Shown here: piece after piece, positions 1 through 7,066 of the stretch
Numbering within the stretch: position 1 is the stretch's first letter
Layout: every line of letters begins with the position of its first letter
Source: Acetofilamentum sp.
Lineage (GTDB): Bacteria; Bacteroidota; Bacteroidia; Bacteroidales; JAADGE01
Length of the DNA stretch: 12,435 bases
Assembly: GCA_020720705.1 (NCBI GenBank)
Contig: DYOJ01000027.1
Location: forward strand, 1 to 12,435
Direction of reading: 5' to 3'
Notes under the pieces: generated by a model
Databases searched by the model: none
The model's input: only the letters and a program-made list of their open reading frames with translations
Told to the model about the DNA's origin: nothing
Translations under genes and position numbers: made by a program

Positions 1-1696
1 ATCCGGGAATGCCGCCAAAATCAGTTGAAATAATACCATTTGTTGAACCTGTTACGTCTATGTTTTGACCCCAAAGTAAACCATCAACGATTGTTATATT
101 GTCATTGATTTCATTGTTTGCCAAATTTGCATCAGTTCCGTAGGTCAAAATAGCAGAAACAACATAGTCTCCTTCAGTTGCCGGAGTCCAATTTGCAGTC
201 ATTTCCACAAAATAGTCACCTCCTACCATGATAATGTCCGTAACATCCACATCCGAACGGTAAACTTCGTTCATCATGTCATCAGTAATTACGATTTCTA
301 CATTGTAATTTGAGGCATCATTACTTCCGATATTCGAAATGTAAGCCGCAGGAGTGTATGAAAACATACCATCTAAACCTGTTGGGAAAACAGCTGAAAC
401 TGCGAGGTCATCAGATAGTGAGCATCCGCCGGAAGCTGTTTGATCATAAGATGCAGGTGCAGCTTCGGAACCTGTAATGATTTCTTCGCCTCTTTGGTTG
501 AACACTGTCCATTCACATTCATCGTAATTAGTTCCGATTTGTTCATATACAGCTTGTACGCTCGCACCTTCTTCCGCAAAGAAAAAATAAGAAGCATCAG
601 AACCGCTTGCCATACCAACTTGGTCTAAGACAGTATTTCCATCTACGATAACAGAAATAACGTTTCCATTCCAACCGTCACCCCAAGTATCTACCAAAAC
701 AAGTTCGTGCTCACAGCCGGCATAAACCGAAAATGATCCCATTATTTCATTGTTTGAAAGATTAAAATCTCCTCCGGGGTCTGATACGGTTACAAGGTAA
801 TCGAAACTTCCTTCAACAGCAATCCAATCGGAAAATGCAACAACTGTGCTTTCTCCAGCAGCAACTGTTACAGACAAATAGGTTTCATCATAAACATCAG
901 ATGCACCGTCGTTAATTACTACTGTAACATCAACAGTCATTTCTCCGGCACCGTTATTTGCAATTTCGGCTTCGGGAGTAACCACTGCATCAACACCATA
1001 TATATCCATGAAATTTACAGAAACGGCTTCTGCGTCAGCAGAAGGTACATAAATTTCAGGTCCGGTAACATCGTCTATCTGCAAACGCCACCTGTCTGTA
1101 GTAGAAGAATAGAAGGCTAAGTAGATAACTGATCCTTCATAAACACTTAAATCCACAGTGATTTGTGACCATGTAACTCCCGGGTCATCTTCTGCTTGTA
1201 ACAAGCTGAAATCGCCTTCTGCATTACCGGTTGTTGAAATCATAATGTCAAATGGCTCGAGATAATCTGCATCTGTGTTTTGCGCGAAAAAACTAAATGT
1301 TGAGTTTCCGGCTTGTACATCAAGAGCCGGTGTAATCAAATAGTCATCATGTGCGGCGGTCGAATACATGATTTGAGCGGTTTTTGTCCCGGAGTGAGGA
1401 GAATAAGCTCCGTCACCGGTCCAAGTGTTCGCATCTCCGCCGTTAATAACTTTCCAGCCATCGGGCGGGAAAGTACCTTCAAAGCCTTCGCTCAAAGCAG
1501 CTTTACCTTTTTGTGAGGTGAGCGATGCTTTTAGTCCGAACTGGGTAGCTTCTCCGAAGACACCCTTACTTACTTCAATTTGTTTTGCTTTTTTAGCCGT
1601 GCTTGACGCGCTAAATCCGATGTTTGTCCCCTTCTGTGCGTTCAACCCGAACACAACAAGAAAAGCCATCGTCATTGTCAATAGATGTTTTCTCAT
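1..1696 (-). CDS. Secreted choice-of-anchor J / CARDB-like adhesin, C-terminus off the left edge
   Basis: The frame is open from the ATG at 1696 to the window edge, giving 565 codons without a stop. Residues 1-20 are a signal peptide (MRKHLLTMTM, then a hydrophobic stretch ending NA before Q21). Residues about 70-212 look like a 'cleaved adhesin / choice-of-anchor J' jelly-roll domain: it starts EGFEGTFPPDGW, has DDYLITPALDV at 117-127 and ends WRLQIDDV at 203-210. Residues about 220-325 resemble a CARDB/Ig-like domain (ANNGAGEMTVDV). Residues 328-425 contain the DTWGDGWNG motif (336-344) with cysteines at 328, 394 and 425. A second Ig-like domain follows at about 430-536 (ISNIGSNDASNY), and the protein continues past the edge. 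Such proteins are exported by the Sec system and often end in a type IX secretion sorting domain, but that end is not visible. It probably acts on the cell surface or outside the cell in adhesion or degradation. No catalytic domain is visible in the part present. It has its own promoter, so it is probably the first gene of its unit. Confidence 0.85.
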   Translation of the reverse strand, partial: MRKHLLTMTMAFLVVFGLNAQKGTNIGFSASSTAKKAKQIEVSKGVFGEATQFGLKASLTSQKGKAALSEGFEGTFPPDGWKVINGGDANTWTGDGAYSPHSGTKTAQIMYSTAAHDDYLITPALDVQAGNSTFSFFAQNTDADYLEPFDIMISTTGNAEGDFSLLQAEDDPGVTWSQITVDLSVYEGSVIYLAFYSSTTDRWRLQIDDVTGPEIYVPSADAEAVSVNFMDIYGVDAVVTPEAEIANNGAGEMTVDVTVVINDGASDVYDETYLSVTVAAGESTVVAFSDWIAVEGSFDYLVTVSDPGGDFNLSNNEIMGSFSVYAGCEHELVLVDTWGDGWNGNVISVIVDGNTVLDQVGMASGSDASYFFFAEEGASVQAVYEQIGTNYDECEWTVFNQRGEEIITGSEAAPASYDQTASGGCSLSDDLAVSAVFPTGLDGMFSYTPAAYISNIGSNDASNYNVEIVITDDMMNEVYRSDVDVTDIIMVGGDYFVEMTANWTPATEGDYVVSAILTYGTDANLANNEINDNITIVDGLLWGQNIDVTGSTNGIISTDFGGIPG

Positions 1697-1754
1697 GATT
1701 AAAAAATTTTTAATTAATAAAATGAATAAGACTTTTCTATTAAAAAGTCAAGCC

Positions 1755-1785
1755 CAAAGGTATGAAATTAAAAATTTAATACAAA
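1755..1785 (-). promoter_or_regulatory. Bacteroidetes-type promoter of the adhesin gene
   Basis: Read on the minus strand, TTTG (1785-1782), 19 bases, then TACCTTTG (1762-1755) match the Bacteroidetes -33/-7 consensus TTTG-N19-TAnnTTTG. Transcription should start near 1748, about 50 bases before the ATG at 1696. A 7-bp hairpin (GACTTTT at 1749-1743 on the minus strand with AAAAGTC at 1736-1730, 6-base loop) would lie at the very 5' end of the transcript. Confidence 0.7.
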
Positions 1786-1881
1786 AGCTTTTTGATAAAT
1801 TGTTGAAAAATATTTTTAGGAAGATGCTAAATTACTGTTTTATAACCCTTTATTCAATCGAATTTGTTTCAATATATCAAT

Positions 1882-1914
1882 AAAAAACCTTGCAAAGCGT
1901 TATGCTGTGCAAGG
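1882..1914 (-). terminator. Intrinsic terminator of the tRNA-Arg gene
   Basis: On the minus strand CCTTGCA and TGCAAGG (1914-1908 and 1894-1888) form a 7-bp stem. Three more pairs (AGC/GCT) lie inside it after one mismatch, with a 5-base loop. Six T residues follow (1887-1882). It lies 8 bases after the end of the tRNA, so it terminates the tRNA transcript before the adhesin gene. Confidence 0.8.
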
Positions 1915-1922
1915 TGTGTCGG

Positions 1923-1995
1923 TGAACTTAGAGGGACTCGAACCCCCAACCTTCTGGTCCGTAGCCAGATGCTCTATCCATTAAGCTATAAGTCC
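1923..1995 (-). tRNA. tRNA-Arg (anticodon ACG)
   Basis: The 73 bases fold into a full cloverleaf on the minus strand. The acceptor stem is GGACTTA with TAAGTTC (one G-U pair), and the D arm is GCTT/GAGC around AATGGATA. The anticodon stem TCTGG/CCAGA carries the loop CTACGGA, which gives anticodon ACG. The variable loop has five bases, and the T arm GGGGG/CCCTC has the loop TTCGAGT. The discriminator base is A. The CCA end is not encoded (ACCG follows), so it must be added after transcription. ACG reads CGU and, after A-to-I editing at the wobble base by TadA, also CGC and CGA. The gene is a single-gene unit with its own promoter and terminator. Confidence 0.97.
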
Positions 1996-2012
1996 TTCCT
2001 TAAAACGGAGTG

Positions 2013-2043
2013 CAAATGTAAAAACTAAATTTAATTCTGCAAA
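2013..2043 (-). promoter_or_regulatory. Promoter of tRNA-Arg
   Basis: On the minus strand TTTG (2043-2040), 19 bases, then TACATTTG (2020-2013) is a full match to the Bacteroidetes consensus TTTG-N19-TAnnTTTG. The expected start is about 2006, some 11 bases before the mature 5' end of the tRNA at 1995. The promoter lies just after the stop codon of the upstream exported protein. Confidence 0.75.
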
Positions 2044-2067
2044 ATTTAATTAAAGATTTCACAAATT

Positions 2068-2502
2068 TTATTCTACAAACCCCACGATTACGGCAATGCA
2101 ACCTGTTTTGGGGTTTGCACTTGAGCTTGCAGGAACTTCAACCGATATGATAAGGTTTTGATTGGTCTCCGAAGTAAATTCCCAGCCGTTGCCTCCGCCT
2201 TTAGAGCTGTCATACAGAACTTCTCGCTGAAAATTAGAGACTTTAAAATTTAGTTTAGGCATATTGTCTGCCCCTACAACTACAACTTTATATTTGCGAC
2301 CGCGAAAAAAAGGTTTGTAAACATCAAACATGTCTCCTTCGCTCAGCGGCACAGCGTTAAGACGACCTTCCGGAACGAATTTTGTCGTGTCAAGTGCTGC
2401 AAAACCTTTGTCTTTTGCAAAATCAAGACATTGAGCCTTAGTGAGTTGCGTGAACATCGTGAGTAATAATGTTACGGCAATTAAATATTTTACGTGTTTC
2501 AT
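2068..2502 (-). CDS. Small exported protein of unknown function
   Basis: This is a 144-aa protein with a clear signal peptide (residues 1-23, MKHVKYLIAVTLLLTMFTQL, then TKA before Q24). There is no lipobox cysteine, so it is probably periplasmic or secreted rather than a lipoprotein. The mature part is rich in beta-prone segments: RKYKVVVVGADN (69-80), a conserved-looking FAKDKGFAALDTTKF stretch (28-42) and EGDMFDVYKPFFRGRKY near 55-71. I recognise the general look of small Bacteroidales exported proteins with 'LDTxKFxxxGRLN' and 'FFRGRxY' motifs, but I know of no function. It starts 23 bases after the stop of the lipoprotein gene upstream of it and is very probably co-transcribed with it. 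Confidence 0.85.
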   Translation of the reverse strand: MKHVKYLIAVTLLLTMFTQLTKAQCLDFAKDKGFAALDTTKFVPEGRLNAVPLSEGDMFDVYKPFFRGRKYKVVVVGADNMPKLNFKVSNFQREVLYDSSKGGGNGWEFTSETNQNLIISVEVPASSSANPKTGCIAVIVGFVE

Positions 2503-2525
2503 ATTGATTTATTTTCCTTGTTTAA

Positions 2526-3356
2526 TTATACGGTATATTTTGTACGAAGTTCCTTAATAATGTCGCAAAATGCTTTAAAATTTTCTGCATTCATTTTTTC
2601 ATTGATTTTTGCAAAATTTTCCTTCACTTTAGCCAAATCTGTTTGCAAAGCTTTAACGTTTTCGTCTTTGGCAGTTTCAAATAATTTTTCTAATATTTCA
2701 AGAACAATAGCTTGGTCGGTAATTCGTAGTGTGAGGTCGGGCTTTGCTGTGTGTGAACCGTTTGTATTACCGGTAGCGAGGTAAAGGGCTTCAATCCAAC
2801 CGCCGTATAAAATAGTTGTCATGACATCTCGGCGGTCATTTTCTTGCAAATATGCATCGGCGTTCATGAAAGTTTCGTTGATAATTTTTGTCATTGCTTC
2901 TTTTGTGAGCTTTTTCTCGGAAATCATTTTGATGTGATTTTCTCCGATAGCATTTGTAATGCCAAGTTGTTCGGACATTTTTTTGGTAACACCGAAATAT
3001 TCCTGACTGATTTGCATTTGTTCAAAATAACTAGCATAACTTAAGTCAGCAGTATAAATTCCGAGATTCAACGCTAATTTTAAATCAGTATTGTATTTTT
3101 CGGCATTTGCAGGGGCGTTTAAAAACGATTTATTAAATGTCATTTCGGTATTATCAACAAGTAATGCTGCAATATCGGAGGGCGAAGGCATAGAATAAAA
3201 CGTTTCTGTTTGAGAAACATGAGTCGTGATACTGTCCTTTTTTAGAGTATCTGTATCTGATTTTCCGTTATCTGATTTACAATTAGATAACAGCATAGTG
3301 CCGCTTATTATAGCTATAAACGTAGGCACTTTCCAAAAAGAGTTTTTGATATTCAT
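2526..3356 (-). CDS. Conserved lipoprotein of unknown function, helical
   Basis: This 276-aa protein has an N-terminal hydrophobic stretch (residues 10-23) followed by a lipobox, LSNC, with the lipidated cysteine at 26. It should therefore be a lipoprotein in the inner or outer membrane. After an S/T/D-rich linker (27-50), the rest looks almost all alpha-helical. It includes SMPSPSDIAALL (55-66), the segment NLGIYTADLSYASYF (97-111), ILYGGWIEALYLATGN (183-198), and a lysine- and glutamate-rich, coiled-coil-like C-terminus (about 225-276). The 'YSMPSP' and 'LGIYTADLSY' motifs are of a kind seen in hypothetical exported proteins of Bacteroidales; no reaction is known to me. It is the first gene of a two-gene unit with the 144-aa exported protein, which suggests a shared role in the cell envelope. 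Confidence 0.85.
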   Translation of the reverse strand: MNIKNSFWKVPTFIAIISGTMLLSNCKSDNGKSDTDTLKKDSITTHVSQTETFYSMPSPSDIAALLVDNTEMTFNKSFLNAPANAEKYNTDLKLALNLGIYTADLSYASYFEQMQISQEYFGVTKKMSEQLGITNAIGENHIKMISEKKLTKEAMTKIINETFMNADAYLQENDRRDVMTTILYGGWIEALYLATGNTNGSHTAKPDLTLRITDQAIVLEILEKLFETAKDENVKALQTDLAKVKENFAKINEKMNAENFKAFCDIIKELRTKYTV

Positions 3357-3382
3357 AAGATTCTGTTTTATAAATGGATTTG

Positions 3383-3390
3383 CAAATATA
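3383..3390 (-). promoter_or_regulatory. Possible -7 box of the lipoprotein operon
   Basis: TATATTTG (minus strand, 3390-3383) fits TAnnTTTG and would start transcription about 20 bases before the ATG at 3356. No TTTG is found at the -33 distance, so this is weaker than the other promoters in the window. Confidence 0.4.
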
Positions 3391-3650
3391 TAAAATAATT
3401 ATTATAAATATTGATAAAATTTTACGGGGGATTTTAAAACTATTGTTTGTAATTCGTTTTATACTACGGTTGATTTTAGAAATCAGACCTTAGATTAGTA
3501 TCATTCTGCTTAATTCAAATTTGTTACAATCTATTTTCTAATCTAAAAATTTTTCAAATATAATTTACAATAAATCAATATCTTATATAAAACATCGCAG
3601 ACCAAATAATTAACACATTTTCAAATGTCTTTTTTGCTGAAAAATAGGAA
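3391..3650. other. A/T-rich intergenic stretch without a gene
   Basis: No coding frame with recognisable content is seen on either strand. The only structure is a perfect 9-bp inverted repeat, TTAGATTAG (3490-3498) and CTAATCTAA (3538-3546), separated by 39 bases. It has no T-tract, so a terminator role is not supported. The two flanking genes are both on the minus strand, and no intrinsic terminator for relA is visible here. Confidence 0.6.
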
Positions 3651-3687
3651 CACGGATGACACGGATGACACGGATTTTCACGGATTT
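3651..3687. repeat. Tandem repeat, CACGGATGA-type, four units
   Basis: There are four consecutive units: CACGGATGA (3651-3659), CACGGATGA (3660-3668), CACGGATTTT (3669-3678) and CACGGATTT (3679-3687). The sequence is GC-richer than its surroundings. Similar 'ATCCGTGTCATCCGTG' strings occur between genes in many Bacteroidota and other environmental genomes, as I remember them. No function can be seen. Confidence 0.85.
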
Positions 3688-3712
3688 AGTTACATCATTT
3701 TCAAATTAGCAC

Positions 3713-3744
3713 ATTTTCAAATTTTCAAATTTTCAAATTATCAA
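3713..3744. repeat. Tandem repeat, ATTTTCAA, four units
   Basis: Three exact 8-base units ATTTTCAA (3713-3720, 3721-3728, 3729-3736) and one variant ATTATCAA (3737-3744) end 3 bases before the relA stop codon at 3748. The related pieces ACATTTTCAAAT and CATTTTCAAATT occur upstream at about 3615-3625 and 3696-3707. The array would form the start of the relA 3' untranslated region. Confidence 0.85.
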
Positions 3745-3747
3745 TTT

Positions 3748-5916
3748 TTAATTGCGCTTAATTGAATGGATGTATGGTTTTCGTTTTAATGCTTCTACAA
3801 TTCTGTCCAATTCAGTATTTTGCCTGATTTCAATACTGATGCGCCCGGAAAATTGATTCTTCTTATTTACACTGAATGAAATAGCCCTTAACTTAAACCC
3901 AAGTTCATTGGTTATCAAGTTGCTGATTTCTGCCGACAAGCCCTTTTTGTCCTCGCCGCTGATAATAAATTCTGCAATAAAAGCGGTTCTGTTTTCGGAG
4001 GAAATATTCCAACGCGCCGGGATAACACGATACGGATAACGGTCTTTCAAATCAGAGGCATTCGGGCAAATATCTTTGTGAATTTTTGTTCCCTTCGATA
4101 CCGTTACGAACCCGAAAATTTTATCTCCCGGAACAGGGTTACAACATTTTGCAAAATGATAATCAACAGTTGTTAAATTCTTGTCAATCAGGATGAAATC
4201 TCCGCCTGTCGGTGTTGTATCCTCAACTTCGTCCGGCAATTCGACAGGGGGTTCATCCTGTTCTTTTACGTATTTGGTTTCAGATTCTAATGCAGGTTTT
4301 ATTTTCAACGGACTTATTTTACCTTCGCCAAACTTATGATAAAGTTCAATAGGGTGTTTAGCTCCGAACTCTTGCATCAATCTCTCAATCGTTTGGTCCG
4401 CGAACGGGATGTTGAGTTGTTCTAACTTTTTCTTTACCAATTCCTTACCAATTTCTGCATACTTGAATTCAATTTCTTTCAAAGCACGCTTGAGTTTTAA
4501 TCGGGCTTTGGAGCTTTTTAGAATTTTGAGCCATTCTTCATTTGGTGTTTGCGATTTTGAGGTTTTAATTTTGACGGTTTGACCGTTTTCGAGTGTGTAA
4601 GATATTGGTTTGAACTGTCCGTCCACTTCGGCTCCCACACAAGTTTCGCCCAAATTTGAATGTATGGTGTATGCAAAATCCAAAACGGTATAGCCTTTTT
4701 CAAGACGTTTAAGCTCACCTGCGGGCGTGAAAATATAGATTTCGTTGGATTGAATTTTTTGCAAAAGTTCTTCGTCAGTCGAAAATAAATCCGGGTGTTC
4801 GAGGGCATTTCGCATGTGAGCCAGCCAGTTTGAGTTTTCGGATTTACCTTTTTCTTTGTAACGCCAATGTGCCGCAGGTCCGTTTTCGGCAATTTCATCC
4901 ATTCGTTCGGTACGAATTTGAACTTCCACCCAACGGTCTGCCGGACCGAGAATTGTAGCGTGCAGAGATTCGTAACCACTTGAGCGCGGACGCGAAATCC
5001 AATCTCGCATTCGGCGTGCATCGGGCGTGTACATGTCGGTGATGATTGAATAAACACTCCAACAATCAGACTTTTCTTTTTCCTGAGATGAGTCCAAAAT
5101 TATTCTGATAGCAAAAATATCTTTTACTTTTTCAAAACCTACGCCTTGTTTTTGTATTTTTGTCCAAATGGATGATATTGCTTTTGTTCGACCTTTTATT
5201 TTATATTTTAAACCGGCATCATCCAATCGTTTATTAATCGGTTTAATAAAACTTTCGATATATTTTTCACGGGCTTCTTTTGAACTTGCAAGTTTCTCAT
5301 TGATAAGTTTATACATGTCAGGGACGTTGTGTTTCATGACCGCCTCCTCAATTTCGGTTTTCATTTTGTATAAACCCAAACGATGTGCAACGGGTCCGTA
5401 TAACATGGATATATTGTTGATAAACAAATCAATGTTATCAAATTTTTGTTCGTTAATGTGCCTGATTTTATACACGATTTCTGCTAAACGCACCAACATT
5501 GAGCGAACATCCGAAACATAAGTCAGAGAAAGTTTTATATAATTGTCAGCATTTTTTTCAATTCGACCAAGTTTTAATTGTCTCAATTTAAGAGTTCCGA
5601 ACACAATTTGTGCAGTTTCAGAGCCAAAAACAGATTCTAAACGTTCATTTATTACCGGAAATTCCGAACTGATGACATAAAGCATGGCAGAAATTACAGT
5701 TTTTGGCTCGCCGCCTGTTTCAGTTTTAATTATTTCAAAAATATCCGCACATTTGGTTACTGTTTGCTTAAATAATTTTGAATCAATAGGATAGAACTCC
5801 AAAATTAAGTTCTCGACTTGCAGAAGTTGAGACGTATTTTTATAATTTTCTTCTGTATTTGAAAAAAAATTGTATATTCCGATGAATTGTTGTATATTTG
5901 GTTGCATTTTTGACAT
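3748..5916 (-). CDS. relA: RelA/SpoT-family (p)ppGpp synthetase with degenerate hydrolase domain
   Basis: This 722-aa protein has the full length and domain order of long RSH enzymes. It makes (p)ppGpp from ATP and GTP/GDP, the alarmone of the stringent response, presumably when it senses uncharged tRNA on the ribosome. The N-terminal HD hydrolase region (about 25-195) has lost its metal-binding signature: AMLYVIS (77-83) stands where active enzymes have ALLHDxVED, and RLAEIVYKIRHI (143-154) where they have KLADRLHNMR. The synthetase domain (about 235-355) is intact: KGRTK (241-245), catalytic D266 in KDIFAIR, an RxKD-like RMRD (302-305), GYESLH (314-319) and E331 in EVQIRT. A TGS domain lies at about 392-452. 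The zinc-finger/RIS region has the CC pair (591-592), H613 and C617. An ACT domain is at about 645-720. I infer a synthase-only enzyme, with hydrolysis left to another RSH protein encoded elsewhere. The start at 5916 leaves room for the promoter at 5928-5958. Confidence 0.95.
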   Translation of the reverse strand: MSKMQPNIQQFIGIYNFFSNTEENYKNTSQLLQVENLILEFYPIDSKLFKQTVTKCADIFEIIKTETGGEPKTVISAMLYVISSEFPVINERLESVFGSETAQIVFGTLKLRQLKLGRIEKNADNYIKLSLTYVSDVRSMLVRLAEIVYKIRHINEQKFDNIDLFINNISMLYGPVAHRLGLYKMKTEIEEAVMKHNVPDMYKLINEKLASSKEAREKYIESFIKPINKRLDDAGLKYKIKGRTKAISSIWTKIQKQGVGFEKVKDIFAIRIILDSSQEKEKSDCWSVYSIITDMYTPDARRMRDWISRPRSSGYESLHATILGPADRWVEVQIRTERMDEIAENGPAAHWRYKEKGKSENSNWLAHMRNALEHPDLFSTDEELLQKIQSNEIYIFTPAGELKRLEKGYTVLDFAYTIHSNLGETCVGAEVDGQFKPISYTLENGQTVKIKTSKSQTPNEEWLKILKSSKARLKLKRALKEIEFKYAEIGKELVKKKLEQLNIPFADQTIERLMQEFGAKHPIELYHKFGEGKISPLKIKPALESETKYVKEQDEPPVELPDEVEDTTPTGGDFILIDKNLTTVDYHFAKCCNPVPGDKIFGFVTVSKGTKIHKDICPNASDLKDRYPYRVIPARWNISSENRTAFIAEFIISGEDKKGLSAEISNLITNELGFKLRAISFSVNKKNQFSGRISIEIRQNTELDRIVEALKRKPYIHSIKRN

Positions 5917-5927
5917 TAATATTTTTG
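5897..5927 (+). promoter_or_regulatory. Promoter of the small secreted protein operon
   Basis: TTTG (5897-5900), 19 bases, then TATTTTTG (5920-5927) match the Bacteroidetes consensus exactly. Its -33 box lies inside the first codons of relA. Transcription should start near 5934, about 40 bases before the ATG at 5974. Its -7 box is the left half of a 16-bp palindrome shared with the relA promoter. Confidence 0.65.
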
Positions 5928-5958
5928 CAAAAATAAACTTTTATCAATCTTGCAAAAA
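5928..5958 (-). promoter_or_regulatory. Promoter of relA
   Basis: On the minus strand TATTTTTG (5935-5928) is a TAnnTTTG -7 box, with TTTTTG (5958-5953) 17 bases upstream, slightly closer than the usual 19. The -7 box is the right half of the palindrome TATTTTTGCAAAAATA (5920-5935). The start would lie about 5-8 bases before the relA ATG at 5916, so the relA mRNA would be almost leaderless. Confidence 0.5.
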
Positions 5959-5973
5959 TCAAATTGATTAAAT

Positions 5974-6408
5974 ATGATAAATTATATTATTTCGCTTGTT
6001 TTTGTATTTTCGATATTTGGCAGTAGCAACCAACATGATAACCATGCAAATCAAAAGCCAAGCTTTCAAGCTGATTTACAAAATATTTCGTATTATTCAA
6101 AATGTGATTGTCCCGTTGAAAAACCTATTTTAGTCAGAGTGAAATACTCTGTTAAAAATTCTGATAACAACACACTCAAAATGAAGCATTTATATGACGG
6201 CGGAATCACATCGAGAATGCCGGTAACAGAATTTGACAAAGACGGAAGTATAATTTTCGTTTTTTGTATGTCTGAAAATGAATCCAAACGATTTACAACA
6301 ATTTTCACTGATGCGGAAGGTGCCGAAAGCAACCCCGTACCTGTGTTTGCTCACGCAACATCAGATAAAGTTATTAACGGAACTGCTCCGCAATCAATAA
6401 AAAAATAG
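5974..6408 (+). CDS. Small secreted protein of unknown function
   Basis: This 144-aa protein has an N-terminal hydrophobic signal sequence (about residues 1-17, MINYIISLVFVFSIFG). An H/N/Q-rich start of the mature protein follows (NQHDNHANQK). There is no lipobox. A CDC pair (SKCDCPVEK, 43-51) and one more Cys (FVFCMSE) could form disulfides. The middle is beta-prone (KPILVRVKYSVKN, GSIIFVFCM), compatible with a small beta-sandwich, but I do not recognise a family. Only 3 bases separate its stop from the ATG of the next gene, so the two are probably translated together. Its promoter is shared back-to-back with relA. Confidence 0.75.
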   Translation: MINYIISLVFVFSIFGSSNQHDNHANQKPSFQADLQNISYYSKCDCPVEKPILVRVKYSVKNSDNNTLKMKHLYDGGITSRMPVTEFDKDGSIIFVFCMSENESKRFTTIFTDAEGAESNPVPVFAHATSDKVINGTAPQSIKK

Positions 6409-6411
6409 GAT

Positions 6412-6861
6412 ATGATAAAACTCGCCGAAACTGATTTTGTAACAGTTACACACTCCGAAGAATTATATTTAGTTTCCGTCTTATGGAAACCTAAAGCATT
6501 GTCTTTCAACGACTACAAATTCGCATTTGAAACTGCTCTTGATTACCAATTGAAATGCAAAACTCCTATTTTTAACTACATTTCTGATGTTCGAGACCAA
6601 ACTGTAGTCTCGCCGGCTTATCGCAAATGGTTTCAAGACGAAGCAGTTCCTCGCGCATCCCGTCAAGGTCTTCATAGAGGTGCCGTAATTACCGATGCCG
6701 GGGTTTTCAAGCGGTATTACCTCAATCATATCATGGATACTACAAAACGGTTTGGCTTACCCCTCAAACTTTTCAAAGAACCGGAGAATGCATTTCGCTG
6801 GTTTCGAGCAGAACTCTCAAACGATTTAAAAATATTTGAAAGTCAAAAAGTGTCAATCTGA
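6412..6861 (+). CDS. SpoIIAA/STAS-like cytosolic protein, function unknown
   Basis: This 149-aa protein has no signal peptide. Its pattern (short beta strand, SVLWKPKALSFNDYKFAFETALDY at 22-45, then FNYISDVRDQTVVSP at 54-68, RKWFQDEAVPRA at 71-82, GAVITDA at 90-96 and a C-terminal helix with RWFRAEL) resembles the SpoIIAA-like/STAS-type proteins common in Bacteroidota. Those carry the 'W.P....SDIR...VVSP...KWF' pattern. STAS-like folds often act in signalling or anti-sigma partner switching. Here no partner kinase or sigma factor is next to it, so a role cannot be given. It is coupled to the secreted protein gene upstream. Confidence 0.75.
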   Translation: MIKLAETDFVTVTHSEELYLVSVLWKPKALSFNDYKFAFETALDYQLKCKTPIFNYISDVRDQTVVSPAYRKWFQDEAVPRASRQGLHRGAVITDAGVFKRYYLNHIMDTTKRFGLPLKLFKEPENAFRWFRAELSNDLKIFESQKVSI

Positions 6862-7034
6862 AAGTTTTATTGATAATTAAACTGTCATAATTTCAGGCAA
6901 CATTCAGTATCCTTTTTAAATAATGAGAAAACTTCGATACGTATTTTTGTCAAAATGATACAGAATACAAAGTTTTGTAAGTTATTCAACTACAATAAGT
7001 TATAAAAGTAATAGTTCGTAATAATTCATGAATT
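6862..7034. other. A/T-rich intergenic stretch without a gene
   Basis: No gene, RNA or clear terminator is visible after the stop at 6861. A TATTTTTG string at 6942-6949 matches a -7 box, but no TTTG is found at the -33 distance and no gene follows it. The region lies upstream of the clpB relic and may be what remains of the lost part of that gene or of an insertion. Confidence 0.5.
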
Positions 7035-7066
7035 AGTGGTCAATTTAGATTTTTCGGAGTGGACTC
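7035..7066. mobile_element. Possible scar of an IS21-family end
   Basis: AGTGGTCAATTT (7035-7046) followed by CGGAGTGGACT (7055-7065) resembles the multiple terminal repeats of Bacteroidota IS21-family elements, which carry units like AGTGGTCAATTT…CGGAGTGGTCA. The two AGTGG units are 23 bases apart. The string ends at the base where similarity to clpB begins (7067). No transposase is present, so this would be a remnant. The match is from memory and short. Confidence 0.3.

Noticed and set aside
1425..1883. Plus-strand 152-codon open frame overlapping the adhesin start
   Set aside because: It is the complement of the adhesin N-terminus and promoter, with no family resemblance. The minus-strand frame has a signal peptide, recognisable domains and a consensus promoter.
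3490..3546. 9-bp inverted repeat TTAGATTAG/CTAATCTAA as a terminator
   Set aside because: The 39-base spacer and the lack of G/C pairs and of a T-tract make a terminator unlikely.
4518..5057. Second minus-strand open frame of 179 codons inside relA
   Set aside because: It overlaps the conserved synthetase and TGS region of RelA in another frame, and its composition is not protein-like.
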